From the NCBI GenBank assembly GCA_900317055.1, contig ONFF01000010.1, positions 22,031-86,030 on the forward strand: a stretch of DNA of 64,000 bases, written 5' to 3'. The stretch's first letter is position 1, and every line of letters starts with the position of its first letter. Below the pieces are notes generated by a model, which did no database searches, was not told the DNA's origin, and saw only the letters and a list, made by a program, of their open reading frames with translations. The translations under genes were made by a program, and so were the position numbers. Below, one piece after another: positions 7,401-15,405 of this stretch. The stretch is from an uncultured Bacteroidales bacterium (GTDB lineage: Bacteria > Bacteroidota > Bacteroidia > Bacteroidales > F082).

Positions 7401-9491
7401 ATGAAGCGCATGGTTTGGATAGGAATAGTGTTTTTTCTTGTCGTGGCGGCCTGCGCCCGACCTGATGATGACCTTGTAGAGACGCGATTCATCGCGTCTC
7501 CCACCAACATCGTATCCCCCGAATTGTCCGCCATCGACAGCCTGATGTGGCGCCAGCCCGACAGCGCCTTGGCATGCCTGATACCCTATTTCGACACCTG
7601 CTGTAGAGACGTTGCGTGCAACGTCTATCCTGAAAACCATAACGGCAATTCGGAAGACGTAGCACGCTACGTCTCTACAAACGTGGCATTCAACCGCCAT
7701 TACGCCCACCTCCTGTTGGCAGAATTGCTGTACAAAAACGATTACGCCCAGACCAACCGCCCCGCCTTGCAGCAGGCCGTGGCTTATTTCGACAGCCTGA
7801 CCCTCACCCTGAACGACACACCTGCACCCAAACACCTCATAGCGGGCTCCTCATTCCGCGAAGGCGGAACGCTATCCCTGACACGAAACGACATCATCGT
7901 ATTCTTGGATGCCCGCGCCCACTACATCAACGGCGTAGGTTATTACGAAAACGACAGCGTGGTGGAAGCCTGTACTGAATACCTGAAAGCCTTGGAACTG
8001 ATGGAAAGCCGTTTCCAGGAAAAAGACCTGGTGGGAAATAAGGCGAAGTTCATGACCTATACCTACAATCGACTTGGGGAAATGTTTGAAGATCAGTATA
8101 TGATGGAACCCGCTTTGGATTGCTACAGGCATTCCTATGATTATTCCGTTATCTCACCCATTTCATTGTATAGCGTCTCCAATGCCTTATACCGCATAGG
8201 CAAACAGTATGATGCGAAAGGCGACAAGGATAGTGCAGACTATAATTATACGCAAGCTTTGGTAAACATACCCGACTCGACAAATCTATACTATAGAGAC
8301 ATTGTATCATCAAAAGCCTTATTGTCCTATCAAATGACACATCAAGCCAAAGAACCCCTAACACGCTTGAAGCAAATGGCCGTTTTGGCTGAGGATGATG
8401 GCGAAAGGCTGACACGTTATTTGCTTATTGGTGGAATTTATTTTGAGGAAAATCTTTATGATTCTGCACTTTTGTATCTGGAACCTGTGTTTGAAAACAA
8501 AGAAGACAAGTTCTTAAAGATTAAAGTGGCCAATTATCTGCGAATTATCTATGACAGTCTTGGGAACCAGGAAAAGTCCAATGAGTGCATGCGCTATTTG
8601 GCGCTTCACAATGAGACGGGAGCCGAAAACAGCGCTTTGGTTTCACAACTCAGTGACATGTATAAGATGTATTTGACCCGAAAACAGGAAAAAGAAGCTG
8701 GGACAAAACGAGAGTTAGCAGTCAAAAAAGCGATAGAGATTATTGTTCCCATTGCTATTGCGCTAGCTTTAGCTATCATAGTTGTAGCGAAATGGAGGAG
8801 CAAGAAGTTGTTGAAGCGACAACAAGAGGAAGCGGACAGAAGGCTTGGTGAAACAGAGCAACAGCACAAGGAGGAGTTGAGACAGAGGCAGGACGAAGCG
8901 GAAAGGATGCTGGAAGACAAGGAAAAACGCCACCAATGGGAATTGGAAGCGAAAGACAAGCAGTATTCAGAAACTGTAGAAGCCGAGCGACAAGCACACC
9001 GTATGGAACAGGCAGCCATATCGGGCAGATTGAAACGAAAAAACGAGGAGGTACGTGAATTGAAAGACCAAATTAAGCGGCAGGAAGAGTTGAATGCAAC
9101 ACCCAAGCATGCCGAATCGTTCGTAGATGAGCCCATCTGCCGTCTCATCTTGGGAAGGGTGAAAGAAGGGCAATTTCTGTCACAGATAGACTGCAAGATA
9201 TACAAGGACTACGCCTTGAGCAAGGAGCAGGTAATCTCCCTGCGCGAAGCTGCCGATCATCATTTCGGGCTTTTCACTATATGTCTCTCAAAAGCTTATC
9301 CTAAACTCACTAACAGCGACCTCGACTATTGCTGTCTCTATCTGCTTGGGCTAAGCGATGCCGATATTTCCGCATTGATGCAAAAGGCCTATCCTACAGT
9401 TTCGCAACGTTCCAGAAAAATAAAAGCCATTTTAGGGAATGATTCACCGCTTCCTATAACCCTTAGAGGCATTGCTAACAACGACTTATAA
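7401..9491 (+). CDS. Membrane-anchored lipoprotein/TPR regulator with C-terminal helix-turn-helix
   Basis: 696 residues. A lipoprotein-type signal (MKRMVWIGIVFFLVVAACA, Cys18) is followed by TPR-like helices to about residue 430, one membrane segment (IIVPIAIALALAIIVVAKW, about 449-467), a long charged coiled coil (about 470-570) and a C-terminal LuxR-like helix-turn-helix region (LDYCCLYLLGLSDADISALM). The likely topology is a periplasmic TPR sensor with a cytoplasmic DNA-binding end. A paralogue with the same plan lies at 30757-32448. Residues about 25-93 are partly encoded by TGTAGAGACG-type palindromes (7475-7679) inserted in frame. The signal and what it regulates are unknown. Confidence 0.8.
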   Translation: MKRMVWIGIVFFLVVAACARPDDDLVETRFIASPTNIVSPELSAIDSLMWRQPDSALACLIPYFDTCCRDVACNVYPENHNGNSEDVARYVSTNVAFNRHYAHLLLAELLYKNDYAQTNRPALQQAVAYFDSLTLTLNDTPAPKHLIAGSSFREGGTLSLTRNDIIVFLDARAHYINGVGYYENDSVVEACTEYLKALELMESRFQEKDLVGNKAKFMTYTYNRLGEMFEDQYMMEPALDCYRHSYDYSVISPISLYSVSNALYRIGKQYDAKGDKDSADYNYTQALVNIPDSTNLYYRDIVSSKALLSYQMTHQAKEPLTRLKQMAVLAEDDGERLTRYLLIGGIYFEENLYDSALLYLEPVFENKEDKFLKIKVANYLRIIYDSLGNQEKSNECMRYLALHNETGAENSALVSQLSDMYKMYLTRKQEKEAGTKRELAVKKAIEIIVPIAIALALAIIVVAKWRSKKLLKRQQEEADRRLGETEQQHKEELRQRQDEAERMLEDKEKRHQWELEAKDKQYSETVEAERQAHRMEQAAISGRLKRKNEEVRELKDQIKRQEELNATPKHAESFVDEPICRLILGRVKEGQFLSQIDCKIYKDYALSKEQVISLREAADHHFGLFTICLSKAYPKLTNSDLDYCCLYLLGLSDADISALMQKAYPTVSQRSRKIKAILGNDSPLPITLRGIANNDL
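7475..7500. repeat. TGTAGAGACG palindrome inside a CDS, copy 1
   Basis: TGTAGAGACGCGAT TC ATCGCGTCTC: a 10-bp perfect palindrome arm each side of TC. It is read in frame by the regulator gene and encodes a segment just after the lipoprotein signal. Confidence 0.85.
7602..7679. repeat. TGTAGAGACG palindrome pair inside a CDS, copies 2 and 3
   Basis: Two hairpins, AGACGTTGC/GCAACGTCT (7607-7626) and AGACGTAGC/GCTACGTCT (7655-7673), are bounded by TGTAGAGACG at 7602 and its inverse CGTCTCTACA at 7670-7679. The whole forms one composite inverted repeat, translated in frame. Confidence 0.85.
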
Positions 9492-9546
9492 TATTGATTG
9501 ATAAGATGTTGTAAAATAATACATACAAACTCATACATGGTTTTTC

Positions 9547-9578
9547 TTGCCTGAAGTATCTTTACCACCCTACTTTTG
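9547..9578 (+). promoter_or_regulatory. Promoter of the small exported ORF
   Basis: TTG at 9547-9549, a 21-nt spacer, then TACTTTTG at 9571-9578. A near-copy of this start region (TACTTTTGCATC...AAAGCGATGAAA) lies at 9939-9976. Confidence 0.5.
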
Positions 9579-9604
9579 CATCGCAAACACTAATTCATAA
9601 AGCG

Positions 9605-9829
9605 ATGAAAAAACTAACAACATTGTTTCTGATGCTCTGCTTAACCCTTTCGGGAGCATTGTGCTATGCCAGCGGCTTGGCCAGAACGGAAAACGAGAAA
9701 GGGAAAGATGGAATATCCAGCTCTGGTGGACGGTTTTCGACAATGGCCATTGCCTATGCAAACTATCATTTGGGGTTATGCTTTTTTGCTCGGGAAGCGA
9801 AAAACCATAGACAACCCCATAGACAATGA
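9605..9829 (+). CDS. Small exported protein of unknown function
   Basis: 74 residues. It has a good signal peptide (MKKLTTLFLMLCLTLSGALC) followed by a short polar tail with no known motif. The promoter is 27 nt upstream. The C-terminal part reads as unstructured, so this may be the remnant of a longer gene truncated on the 3' side. Its leader resembles the leader of the next gene, suggesting a local duplication. Confidence in a functional product is low. Confidence 0.4.
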   Translation: MKKLTTLFLMLCLTLSGALCYASGLARTENEKGKDGISSSGGRFSTMAIAYANYHLGLCFFAREAKNHRQPHRQ

Positions 9830-9915
9830 AGGATGATGCGGTTTCTTAATAGTTGAAATCCAAGCATTTATATAATTCATTCATTGCTAATTGATAGACA
9901 AGGCGGTCGAAGGGC

Positions 9916-9946
9916 TTGACAACGCTTCACAAGAAGCCTACTTTTG
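9916..9946 (+). promoter_or_regulatory. Promoter of the T9SS cargo gene
   Basis: TTG at 9916-9918, a 20-nt spacer, then TACTTTTG at 9939-9946. The transcript then carries a short reading frame from the ATG at 9971 (16 codons) before the real start at 10027. Confidence 0.6.
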
Positions 9947-10026
9947 CATCATCTTTTAAACTACAAAGCGATGAAAGACGTAGTTTTGCAACAAACAAGA
10001 ACACTAACCATAAAAATACAAACACT

Positions 10027-10773
10027 ATGAAAAAGGCAATAACATTTTTCGCATTAATCATCCTGTATATTTGCGGCAAAGCTCAACAAAGCGAAATCAT
10101 TTATGTTGACTTTCAGCCTGATTTGGTTCAAAATACTCTTAGCGACACCTTGTATTTGGATTTTGACAACGATGGGATTTGGGATATTCGTTTTCTCATA
10201 GTTATGCAAAGTGCTGCATCTTATCCGGTGATTGCCAACCATAACAGCGACTGGTCGCTTCACTCCATGGAAAATGAGGATACCATCGCTCCATATCCTA
10301 CACTTCCGGAATTGTCAAATTGGATAGGAGCAATTCATTGGACATATCAAGATTGGTGTCCCCCATCAGAGAAAATTGCCGTCCGACATCAAAAGGATGG
10401 CAAATACTATTATGGATGGTTTAGAGTGCTCGCCATCGACTATAAACTGGCCGTAGATAAAATGGCCTATTGCACTATTCCAGACTATCCCCTGAAATGG
10501 GGACAGACCAATTTCACTGGGATAAAAGAGAATGACAAATTCTATGTTTTTGCTACGCTCCATCCCAACCCTACAGATGGTTTTGTCACAATTACTGGCG
10601 AGAACTTGCAACAAGCCGAAGTGTTCAACCTACTCGGGCAACGGGTGCTTAGTGCGCAAGGCAGGGACAACGAATTGCACATCGACATGGCAGGACTGCC
10701 CACAGGCATCTACTTCGTCAATGTCACCGATGAAGAAGGCCGAAAGTGCGTGCGCAAGGTGGTGAAGGAGTAA
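10027..10773 (+). CDS. T9SS-secreted protein with C-terminal sorting domain
   Basis: 248 residues from the ATG at 10027, chosen because a signal peptide (MKKAITFFALIILYICGKAQ) begins there; the frame is open further upstream but lacks a signal. The mature part has acidic DxDxDG-like loops (LDFDNDGIWD, about residue 48). Residues about 175-248 form a type A T9SS sorting domain (LHPNPTDGFVTITG, then LPTGIYFVNVTDEEG and KVVKE at the end). The protein is therefore expected to be exported by Sec, translocated across the outer membrane by T9SS and anchored or released. Its surface function is unknown. Confidence 0.85.
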   Translation: MKKAITFFALIILYICGKAQQSEIIYVDFQPDLVQNTLSDTLYLDFDNDGIWDIRFLIVMQSAASYPVIANHNSDWSLHSMENEDTIAPYPTLPELSNWIGAIHWTYQDWCPPSEKIAVRHQKDGKYYYGWFRVLAIDYKLAVDKMAYCTIPDYPLKWGQTNFTGIKENDKFYVFATLHPNPTDGFVTITGENLQQAEVFNLLGQRVLSAQGRDNELHIDMAGLPTGIYFVNVTDEEGRKCVRKVVKE

Positions 10774-10779
10774 CTCGCC

Positions 10780-11013
10780 ATGAAAAGGACACCAAAATCC
10801 CTTATCCCCTTAGTAGCAGTGGCGGCCACAGCCGCCCTGCTGCTGGCAGGATGCCAGCAGGGGAAACACGAGAAGGACAAGGCACAACCCGTGGAACAAA
10901 CACAAGCCTCGGTGGACACCACCGAAGAAGACACGATGGCTGCATACTACGAACGGATGCAGCGCTGGAAGGCTCTGCACGGATGGACCGATCGCTGGGA
11001 AAGCGAGAAATGA
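10780..11013 (+). CDS. Small lipoprotein
   Basis: 77 residues with a lipobox (LLLAGC, Cys25) after a 24-residue signal. The rest is short, charged and ends in MQRWKALHGWTDRWESEK. It begins 6 nt after the T9SS cargo gene, so the two are probably translated from one mRNA, and it is followed by a clear hairpin terminator. The family is not recognised. Confidence 0.7.
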   Translation: MKRTPKSLIPLVAVAATAALLLAGCQQGKHEKDKAQPVEQTQASVDTTEEDTMAAYYERMQRWKALHGWTDRWESEK

Positions 11014-11020
11014 ATGAAGG

Positions 11021-11051
11021 GAGCCTCTATCACTTCTTAGGGTAGAGGCTC
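11021..11051 (+). terminator. Terminator of the T9SS cargo/small lipoprotein operon
   Basis: GAGCCTCTA (11021-11029) pairs with TAGAGGCTC (11043-11051), followed by a T-rich stretch (TCTTAGTTTCT). Confidence 0.7.
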
Positions 11052-11085
11052 TCTTAGTTTCTATGGCAAACTTATATCTTTTTCT

Positions 11086-11093
11086 TAATTTTG
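11086..11093 (+). promoter_or_regulatory. -7 element upstream of the DUF4292/EnvC operon
   Basis: TAATTTTG matches TAnnTTTG and lies 56 nt before the GTG start at 11149. No TTG is visible 19-20 nt upstream. Confidence 0.45.
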
Positions 11094-11148
11094 CACCGAA
11101 ATAATCCATCACCCCTGTTTGGAACAAGATTTGAAGGAAAGGATAAAT

Positions 11149-11700
11149 GTGAAAAACTGGTCCACCATAGCATTTTTGGTTTTGTTGCTGGCTGCCTCCT
11201 CCTGCGCCTCGCGCAAGAAAACCATTGCGCCCACACCGCCGCAAACCTTCGAATGGCTGACCTCCAACCTCGATATCCAAGCCGAAGGCAACGGCGTGGC
11301 ATTCGATGACTTGTCGGGACAACTTAGGATGCGCAACGACAGCCTCGTATGGCTCAGCGTCACCGCCACCATGGGCGTGGAAGTATTGCGCGCCAAAGTC
11401 AGTAACGACTCGGTGTGGATTCTCAACCGAATGGAAAAGACCTACCTGGCCGAGCCCTTGGATTCCGTTGCCGTCCAACTCGGCATACCCATCAGCCTGC
11501 CATGGATACAAACTTTGCTCTTGGACAATAACGAGGGGCTTCCGCCCGTTGAGAATCAGATTGTCCAATTGAAAACCTTCTTTATGGGCAACCTCTCCGC
11601 GAAAGTGAAATATAAAAACATCAAATTGGACGAAAAGACGAGCTTCCCGCTGAAGATTACGGATAAGATGGAACGCATGCGCTTGCCAAAGAAACCATGA
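11149..11700 (+). CDS. DUF4292-like lipoprotein
   Basis: 183 residues from a GTG at 11149, chosen because it is preceded by an AAGGAAAGGAT purine stretch and directly starts a lipoprotein signal (VKNWSTIAFLVLLLAASSC). A TTG at 11119 would add ten polar residues and is less likely. The mature part resembles DUF4292 proteins, which have a LolA/LolB-like half-barrel (FEWLTSNLDIQAEG, SLVWLSVTATMGVEVLRAKV). It overlaps the next gene, an EnvC-like protein, by 4 nt (ATGA), and this pairing is common in Bacteroidota. An envelope-biogenesis role is inferred. Confidence 0.8.
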   Translation: MKNWSTIAFLVLLLAASSCASRKKTIAPTPPQTFEWLTSNLDIQAEGNGVAFDDLSGQLRMRNDSLVWLSVTATMGVEVLRAKVSNDSVWILNRMEKTYLAEPLDSVAVQLGIPISLPWIQTLLLDNNEGLPPVENQIVQLKTFFMGNLSAKVKYKNIKLDEKTSFPLKITDKMERMRLPKKP

Positions 11701-12974
11701 AGAGACTGCATATCATATTGGTATTATTGTTGTTAGCCTTGGTCAACCCTTCGTTTGCGCAAAAGACTAAAGGCAAGTCGAAGAAGCAACTGCAAAACGA
11801 AATCATTTCGTTGCAGAAGGAGATTTCGACTGCCAACCAACTGCTGACAAAAACCAAGAAAGACAAGGAGATGACCCTCAACGAGGTCAACATTCTCGAC
11901 AAGAAAATCAAGCAACGCGAGCAGCTCATCACGACATACAATGAACAGATCGCGGTTCTTGACGAGGAAATCAACGCCGGACAAAAAAACATCAAGAGCC
12001 TGAACACAGACTTGGCCAACCTTCGCAAAGAATATGCGAAAATGGTGTCGTTTGCCTACAAAAACCGCAACCATTACAATAACTTGGGGTTTATTTTTGC
12101 CTCCAAGGACTTCAACCAAGCCTTCACCCGATTGCGCTACATCCGGCAATTCAACGATGCCCGTAAAATCAAGATGGAACAGATTGCCTCGACCGAAAGG
12201 CAAATCACAGGAGAGGTGGAAGCCAGCCAACAAGCCAGAGAGGAACAAGCTGCCTTGCTGAAAGACGAGAAAAACCAAAAAGAAGCCCTCCAAAAAGAAA
12301 AGAAAGAGCTTAACAGTCAGGTGAACAAGCTCAAAAAGAAAGAAGGCAGCCTGCAACAAGACATCAAGAACAAGCAACAGCAGGCCAAAAAGCTGCAAAA
12401 GGCCATCGACGACATTATCGCCGAGGAAATCAGAAGAGCCAATGCCGAAGCCGAACGGAAACGCAAGGAAGAAGCCAAGAAAAACTCCAACAAAGGCAAG
12501 ACCACGACCACGACAACCAAAGAAAAAGGCATGGCCCTGACTCCTGCTGAGAAAACCCTATCGACCAGTTTTGTCAACAACAAAGGTAAGTTGCCTTGGC
12601 CCGTGGAGCGTGGGGTGATTTCATCATCCTACGGCAAACATGCCTCGGTGGTGTCAGACAAAGTCACCGTGACCAACAACGGCATTGACATCGCCACCAC
12701 TGAAAACGCACAAGCCCGTGCCGTCTTCGACGGCGAGGTGGCCAGTGTCACCAAACTGACAGGCTCCAACACGGTGGTCATCATCCGCCACGGTGAGTAT
12801 TTCACGGTGTATTCCAACCTTGAAAATGTCACTGTGAAACGCGGCGACAAGGTGAAAACCAAGCAAAATATTGGCACCGTTCACACCAACAAGACCGAGA
12901 ACAAAACGGAATTGCATTTTGAACTCTTGAAAGAACAAGCGCGACAGAATCCTGCAAACTGGTTATCAAAATGA
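11697..12974 (+). CDS. EnvC/NlpD-like murein hydrolase activator (degenerate M23 domain)
   Basis: 425 residues: a signal peptide (to about FAQ, residue 21), a long coiled coil (about 25-270, full of Lys/Gln/Glu heptads) and a C-terminal LytM/M23 domain (about 300-420). The zinc ligands of active M23 peptidases are largely absent: NGIDIA lacks the preceding His, YSNL replaces YxHL and LHFEL replaces HxHFE. That pattern matches EnvC-type proteins, which activate amidases for septal peptidoglycan cleavage instead of cutting themselves. It overlaps its neighbours on both sides by 4 nt, in an operon with a DUF4292 lipoprotein, a small lipoprotein and an SprT-like protease. Confidence 0.88.
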   Translation: MKRLHIILVLLLLALVNPSFAQKTKGKSKKQLQNEIISLQKEISTANQLLTKTKKDKEMTLNEVNILDKKIKQREQLITTYNEQIAVLDEEINAGQKNIKSLNTDLANLRKEYAKMVSFAYKNRNHYNNLGFIFASKDFNQAFTRLRYIRQFNDARKIKMEQIASTERQITGEVEASQQAREEQAALLKDEKNQKEALQKEKKELNSQVNKLKKKEGSLQQDIKNKQQQAKKLQKAIDDIIAEEIRRANAEAERKRKEEAKKNSNKGKTTTTTTKEKGMALTPAEKTLSTSFVNNKGKLPWPVERGVISSSYGKHASVVSDKVTVTNNGIDIATTENAQARAVFDGEVASVTKLTGSNTVVIIRHGEYFTVYSNLENVTVKRGDKVKTKQNIGTVHTNKTENKTELHFELLKEQARQNPANWLSK

Positions 12975-13240
12975 AAAGTATCATAAATAGAGAAGCGTGT
13001 TTTGACCCCCCCCTGCCCCCCTTAAAAGGGGGGGATTCCCCCTCTAAGAGGGGGCAGGGGGGAGTAAAAATAATCTTACTCTTTGCTTTATGCCTTTCCC
13101 TATTCTTCATATCTTCCTGCAAGACCAAGGAAGTGCCTGGCCGTCGCCGCACACCTCGCCACTGCAACTCTTGCACCAAGTGGAGCTATACGCCACAGGA
13201 AACCATAGAATACGAACTCCTGCACAACGATGAAGGCTGA
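12971..13240 (+). CDS. Small lipoprotein with a palindrome inside its signal peptide
   Basis: 89 residues, starting at the ATGA that overlaps the EnvC-like stop. After 11 residues the frame runs through a C-tract/G-tract palindrome (13006-13063) encoding DPPLPPLKGG...KRGQGG, then a hydrophobic segment and lipobox (VKIILLFALCLSLFFISSC, Cys50). The long, Pro/Gly/Lys-rich n-region is unusual, and the palindrome looks inserted into an ordinary short signal peptide. The mature 40 residues are basic with a CNSC motif. It overlaps the SprT-like gene by 11 nt. Confidence 0.65.
   Translation: MKSIINREACFDPPLPPLKGGDSPSKRGQGGVKIILLFALCLSLFFISSCKTKEVPGRRRTPRHCNSCTKWSYTPQETIEYELLHNDEG
13006..13063. repeat. 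C/G-tract palindrome inside a lipoprotein gene
   Basis: The arms CCCCCCTGCCCCC and GGGGGCAGGGGGG enclose a second small palindrome (GGGGGATTCCCCC). It is translated in frame. Confidence 0.85.
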
Positions 13241-13847
13241 AGAACTTCAACTATTGAAACGCTACTTTCCCGAGCCAGCGGTGGTGATGGTAGGTGAGAT
13301 GTTCACACAACGCCGTTTCAAACTACATTTCAAGCGACCGCGCAGCTCCAAATTGGGCGATTTCCGTCCACCACGAACCCCCAACGGCATTTGTTCCATC
13401 ACGCTCAATCTGGACTTGAATCCCTATCAGATGCTCATCACCTATGTTCACGAAGTGGCGCATTACGATGTGTATCAGCAATATGGCTCAAGAAATGTGC
13501 AGCCCCATGGCCAAGAATGGCAAACGAGTTTTTCAACTTTATTACAGCCATTTCTGACCGAAACCGTTTTCCCAAAAGAGGTTCTCGCCGCTCTACAAAA
13601 ACACTTGCAACACATCAAAGCCAGCAGCACCGCCGACCAAAACCTTCAAAGGGTGTTGCACCAATACGACAAGAACCCCGAAAATGTGACCACGGTAGAG
13701 AGCCTTCCCGCAGGAGCCCGATTTGTGTTGAAAAACGGTCTCATCTTCCAAAAAGGGGAGAAGCAACGCACCCGCTACAAATGCTATTGCGAAAGCAACG
13801 GACGCTGGTATTTTGTGTCAGCTTTGGCGGAAGTACGGAGGATTTAG
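13230..13847 (+). CDS. SprT-like zinc metalloprotease domain protein
   Basis: 205 residues. The zinc-binding HExxH motif is HEVAH at residues 74-78, with a further histidine in PHGQEW (about 94). This is the SprT/Spartan-type arrangement, and the C-terminal part contains a zinc-ribbon-like segment (YKCYCESNGRWYF) with spaced cysteines. Spartan relatives degrade DNA-protein crosslinks; bacterial SprT is less well characterised. It starts inside the upstream small lipoprotein gene (11-nt overlap). Its stop codon is immediately at the edge of a 128-bp repeat element. Confidence 0.85.
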   Translation: MKAEELQLLKRYFPEPAVVMVGEMFTQRRFKLHFKRPRSSKLGDFRPPRTPNGICSITLNLDLNPYQMLITYVHEVAHYDVYQQYGSRNVQPHGQEWQTSFSTLLQPFLTETVFPKEVLAALQKHLQHIKASSTADQNLQRVLHQYDKNPENVTTVESLPAGARFVLKNGLIFQKGEKQRTRYKCYCESNGRWYFVSALAEVRRI

Positions 13848-13973
13848 ATTCCCTAGGGAATGGAGGTCTATCCATATTTACAAGCGGCGGTGGGTAGAGT
13901 TTACATAACATAAACGCCACAAACCGCCGCGGTTAACAAAACAAGTAATAACTCCATTCCCAAAGGGAATCTC
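13846..13973. repeat. 130-bp inverted-repeat element, copy A
   Basis: The ends are AGATTCCCTAGGGAATGGAG and its near-inverse CTCCATTCCCAAAGGGAATCT. Each end is itself a mini-palindrome. Inside lies a second inverted pair, GCGGCGGT...ACCGCCGC. It begins within the SprT stop codon. Related copies are at 27117-27248 and 28291-28417. Confidence 0.85.
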
Positions 13974-14015
13974 TGACTGTTTTCTTCAATTCAATCATTC
14001 AAAGCAACAATTTCA

Positions 14016-14023
14016 TATCTTTG
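14016..14023 (+). promoter_or_regulatory. -7 element before the nucleotidyltransferase/kinase fusion gene
   Basis: TATCTTTG, 18 nt before the ATG at 14042. No TTG is visible at the proper distance upstream. It lies about 40 nt past repeat copy A. Confidence 0.45.
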
Positions 14024-14041
14024 CAGCCAAAACCAGGCTGA

Positions 14042-15211
14042 ATGACCAAAAAAGTATTTGTTTCAGGATGTTACGACCTCTTGCATAGTGGACATGTGGA
14101 GTTTTTCCGCCAAGCGGCACAATATGGCGACCTTTATGTAGGCATCGGCTCCGACGAGACCATCCTTCACTACAAAAACCATAAGACCCTTTACCCTGAA
14201 CAGGAACGCCTCTTCATGGTGAAAGCCATCCGTTATGTAAAAGACGCTTTCATCAACGATGGCGACGGCGTGATGGACTTTGTGGGCACTGTGGACAAAA
14301 TAAAACCCGACATTTTTGTGGTGAATGAAGATGGTGCCTCCGAGGAAAAACGCCGTTTCTGCGAAGCGCGCGGCATCGAATATGTGGTGCTGCAACGCAC
14401 GCCATCGGAAGGCTTGGAAGCGCGTTCGTCGACGGCATTGAAACATGACCTTTGCGAGATTCCCACCCGCTTGGACTTGGCCGGCACTTGGATTGACCAG
14501 CCTTATGTCTCATGTTTTGCGCCAGGTTGGGCCATCACCATTTCGTTGCAGCCGACTTTCGAGGTACGCGAGCGTTGCGGCCTCTCCACCTCGACCCGCA
14601 ACATGATTAAGAAGATTTGGCCGATGAAATTGCCCGACATGGATCCTGAGACGCTTGCCAAATTGGTCTTCTGCTTCGAGAATGACCCTGAGCGAAGTGA
14701 TGGCATCATCAGCGGGGCACAAGACAGCATCGGCATTTGTATGCCTGGATTGGTGAGGCATTATTACGACAAACTCTACTGGCCCATCAAGTTTGAAACC
14801 TGCCAAGACAAAACCATCTTGAACTGGCTTGAAAATCATCTCATCATGATTCCCATGGAGCCTCGCCGTCCAGGATGTTCCGTGGTGGAAGGCAAGGACA
14901 TCACCGAGCCGAAAGTCAAGGCTCTGGCCAAGGCTGCCGACAACTGTTGGAACGCCATCATGGCTATGGATTTAACTGCTTTTGCCTCAGCCTACAAAGC
15001 TTCATTTGAAGCCCAAACCGCCATGTTTCCCGCTATGATTCAAGGCTCGGTGCAGGATTATATTGACAATTATTCCGCTATGGACGATGTATTGGCTTGG
15101 AAGATGCCTGGTGCCGGTGGCGGCGGCTATCTTGCTTGCGTAGTCAAAGATTCGGTTGCTTTTTATCAGGCTCATCCCGAAGCAATTTGTCTTGTTATTA
15201 GAAGAAAGTAG
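14042..15211 (+). CDS. Cytidylyltransferase-like / GHMP-kinase-like fusion protein
   Basis: 389 residues. Residues 1-130 are a nucleotidyltransferase of the cytidylyltransferase-like superfamily (VSGCYDLLHSGHVEFF with the HxGH signature at about 15-18). From about 140 it changes to a GHMP-kinase-like domain: LDLAGTWIDQPYV (motif 1), a short glycine/serine segment CGLSTSTRN that may be the ATP loop, SGAQDSIGICMPG, and GAGGGGYLACVV near the end. The kinase part is shorter than usual (about 250 residues). By analogy with Bacteroides Fkp and with HldE-type proteins it may phosphorylate a sugar and activate it as a nucleotide sugar. A fucose permease follows, so fucose or a related deoxysugar is a candidate. 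Substrate is inferred only. Confidence 0.7.
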   Translation: MTKKVFVSGCYDLLHSGHVEFFRQAAQYGDLYVGIGSDETILHYKNHKTLYPEQERLFMVKAIRYVKDAFINDGDGVMDFVGTVDKIKPDIFVVNEDGASEEKRRFCEARGIEYVVLQRTPSEGLEARSSTALKHDLCEIPTRLDLAGTWIDQPYVSCFAPGWAITISLQPTFEVRERCGLSTSTRNMIKKIWPMKLPDMDPETLAKLVFCFENDPERSDGIISGAQDSIGICMPGLVRHYYDKLYWPIKFETCQDKTILNWLENHLIMIPMEPRRPGCSVVEGKDITEPKVKALAKAADNCWNAIMAMDLTAFASAYKASFEAQTAMFPAMIQGSVQDYIDNYSAMDDVLAWKMPGAGGGGYLACVVKDSVAFYQAHPEAICLVIRRK

Positions 15212-15217
15212 TTATTT

Positions 15218-15391
15218 ATCAAGAATTTGAGAATTAGAGAAAAAATGCCGAGTCGAGTTATACAGAAGTCTTGCACCTTCGGTGCGTTGAATTGGAGAAC
15301 CGAAAATCGTTCACGATTTTCATCTCTAATTCAAAAAATTCAAATGAAGACCCGAAATGGAAATTCTGAAATTCTCTAATTCTTGATAAAA
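15218..15391. repeat. Palindromic element left of the GxxExxY gene
   Basis: It starts with ATCAAGAATTTGAGAATT (15218 on) and ends with the inverse-like AAATTCTCTAATTCTTGAT. About 120 nt of further hairpins (GCACCTTCGGTGC, GAAAATCGTTCACGATTTTC) lie inside. Its first 29 nt recur identically at 15818-15846, exactly 600 nt away. Confidence 0.8.
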
Positions 15392-15405
15392 CAAAACAAT
15401 GTGAT

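Noticed and set aside
11119-11148. TTG start for the DUF4292-like lipoprotein
   Set aside because: The GTG at 11149 is preceded by a purine-rich ribosome site and starts directly with a signal peptide; the extra ten residues from the TTG are polar and would spoil it.
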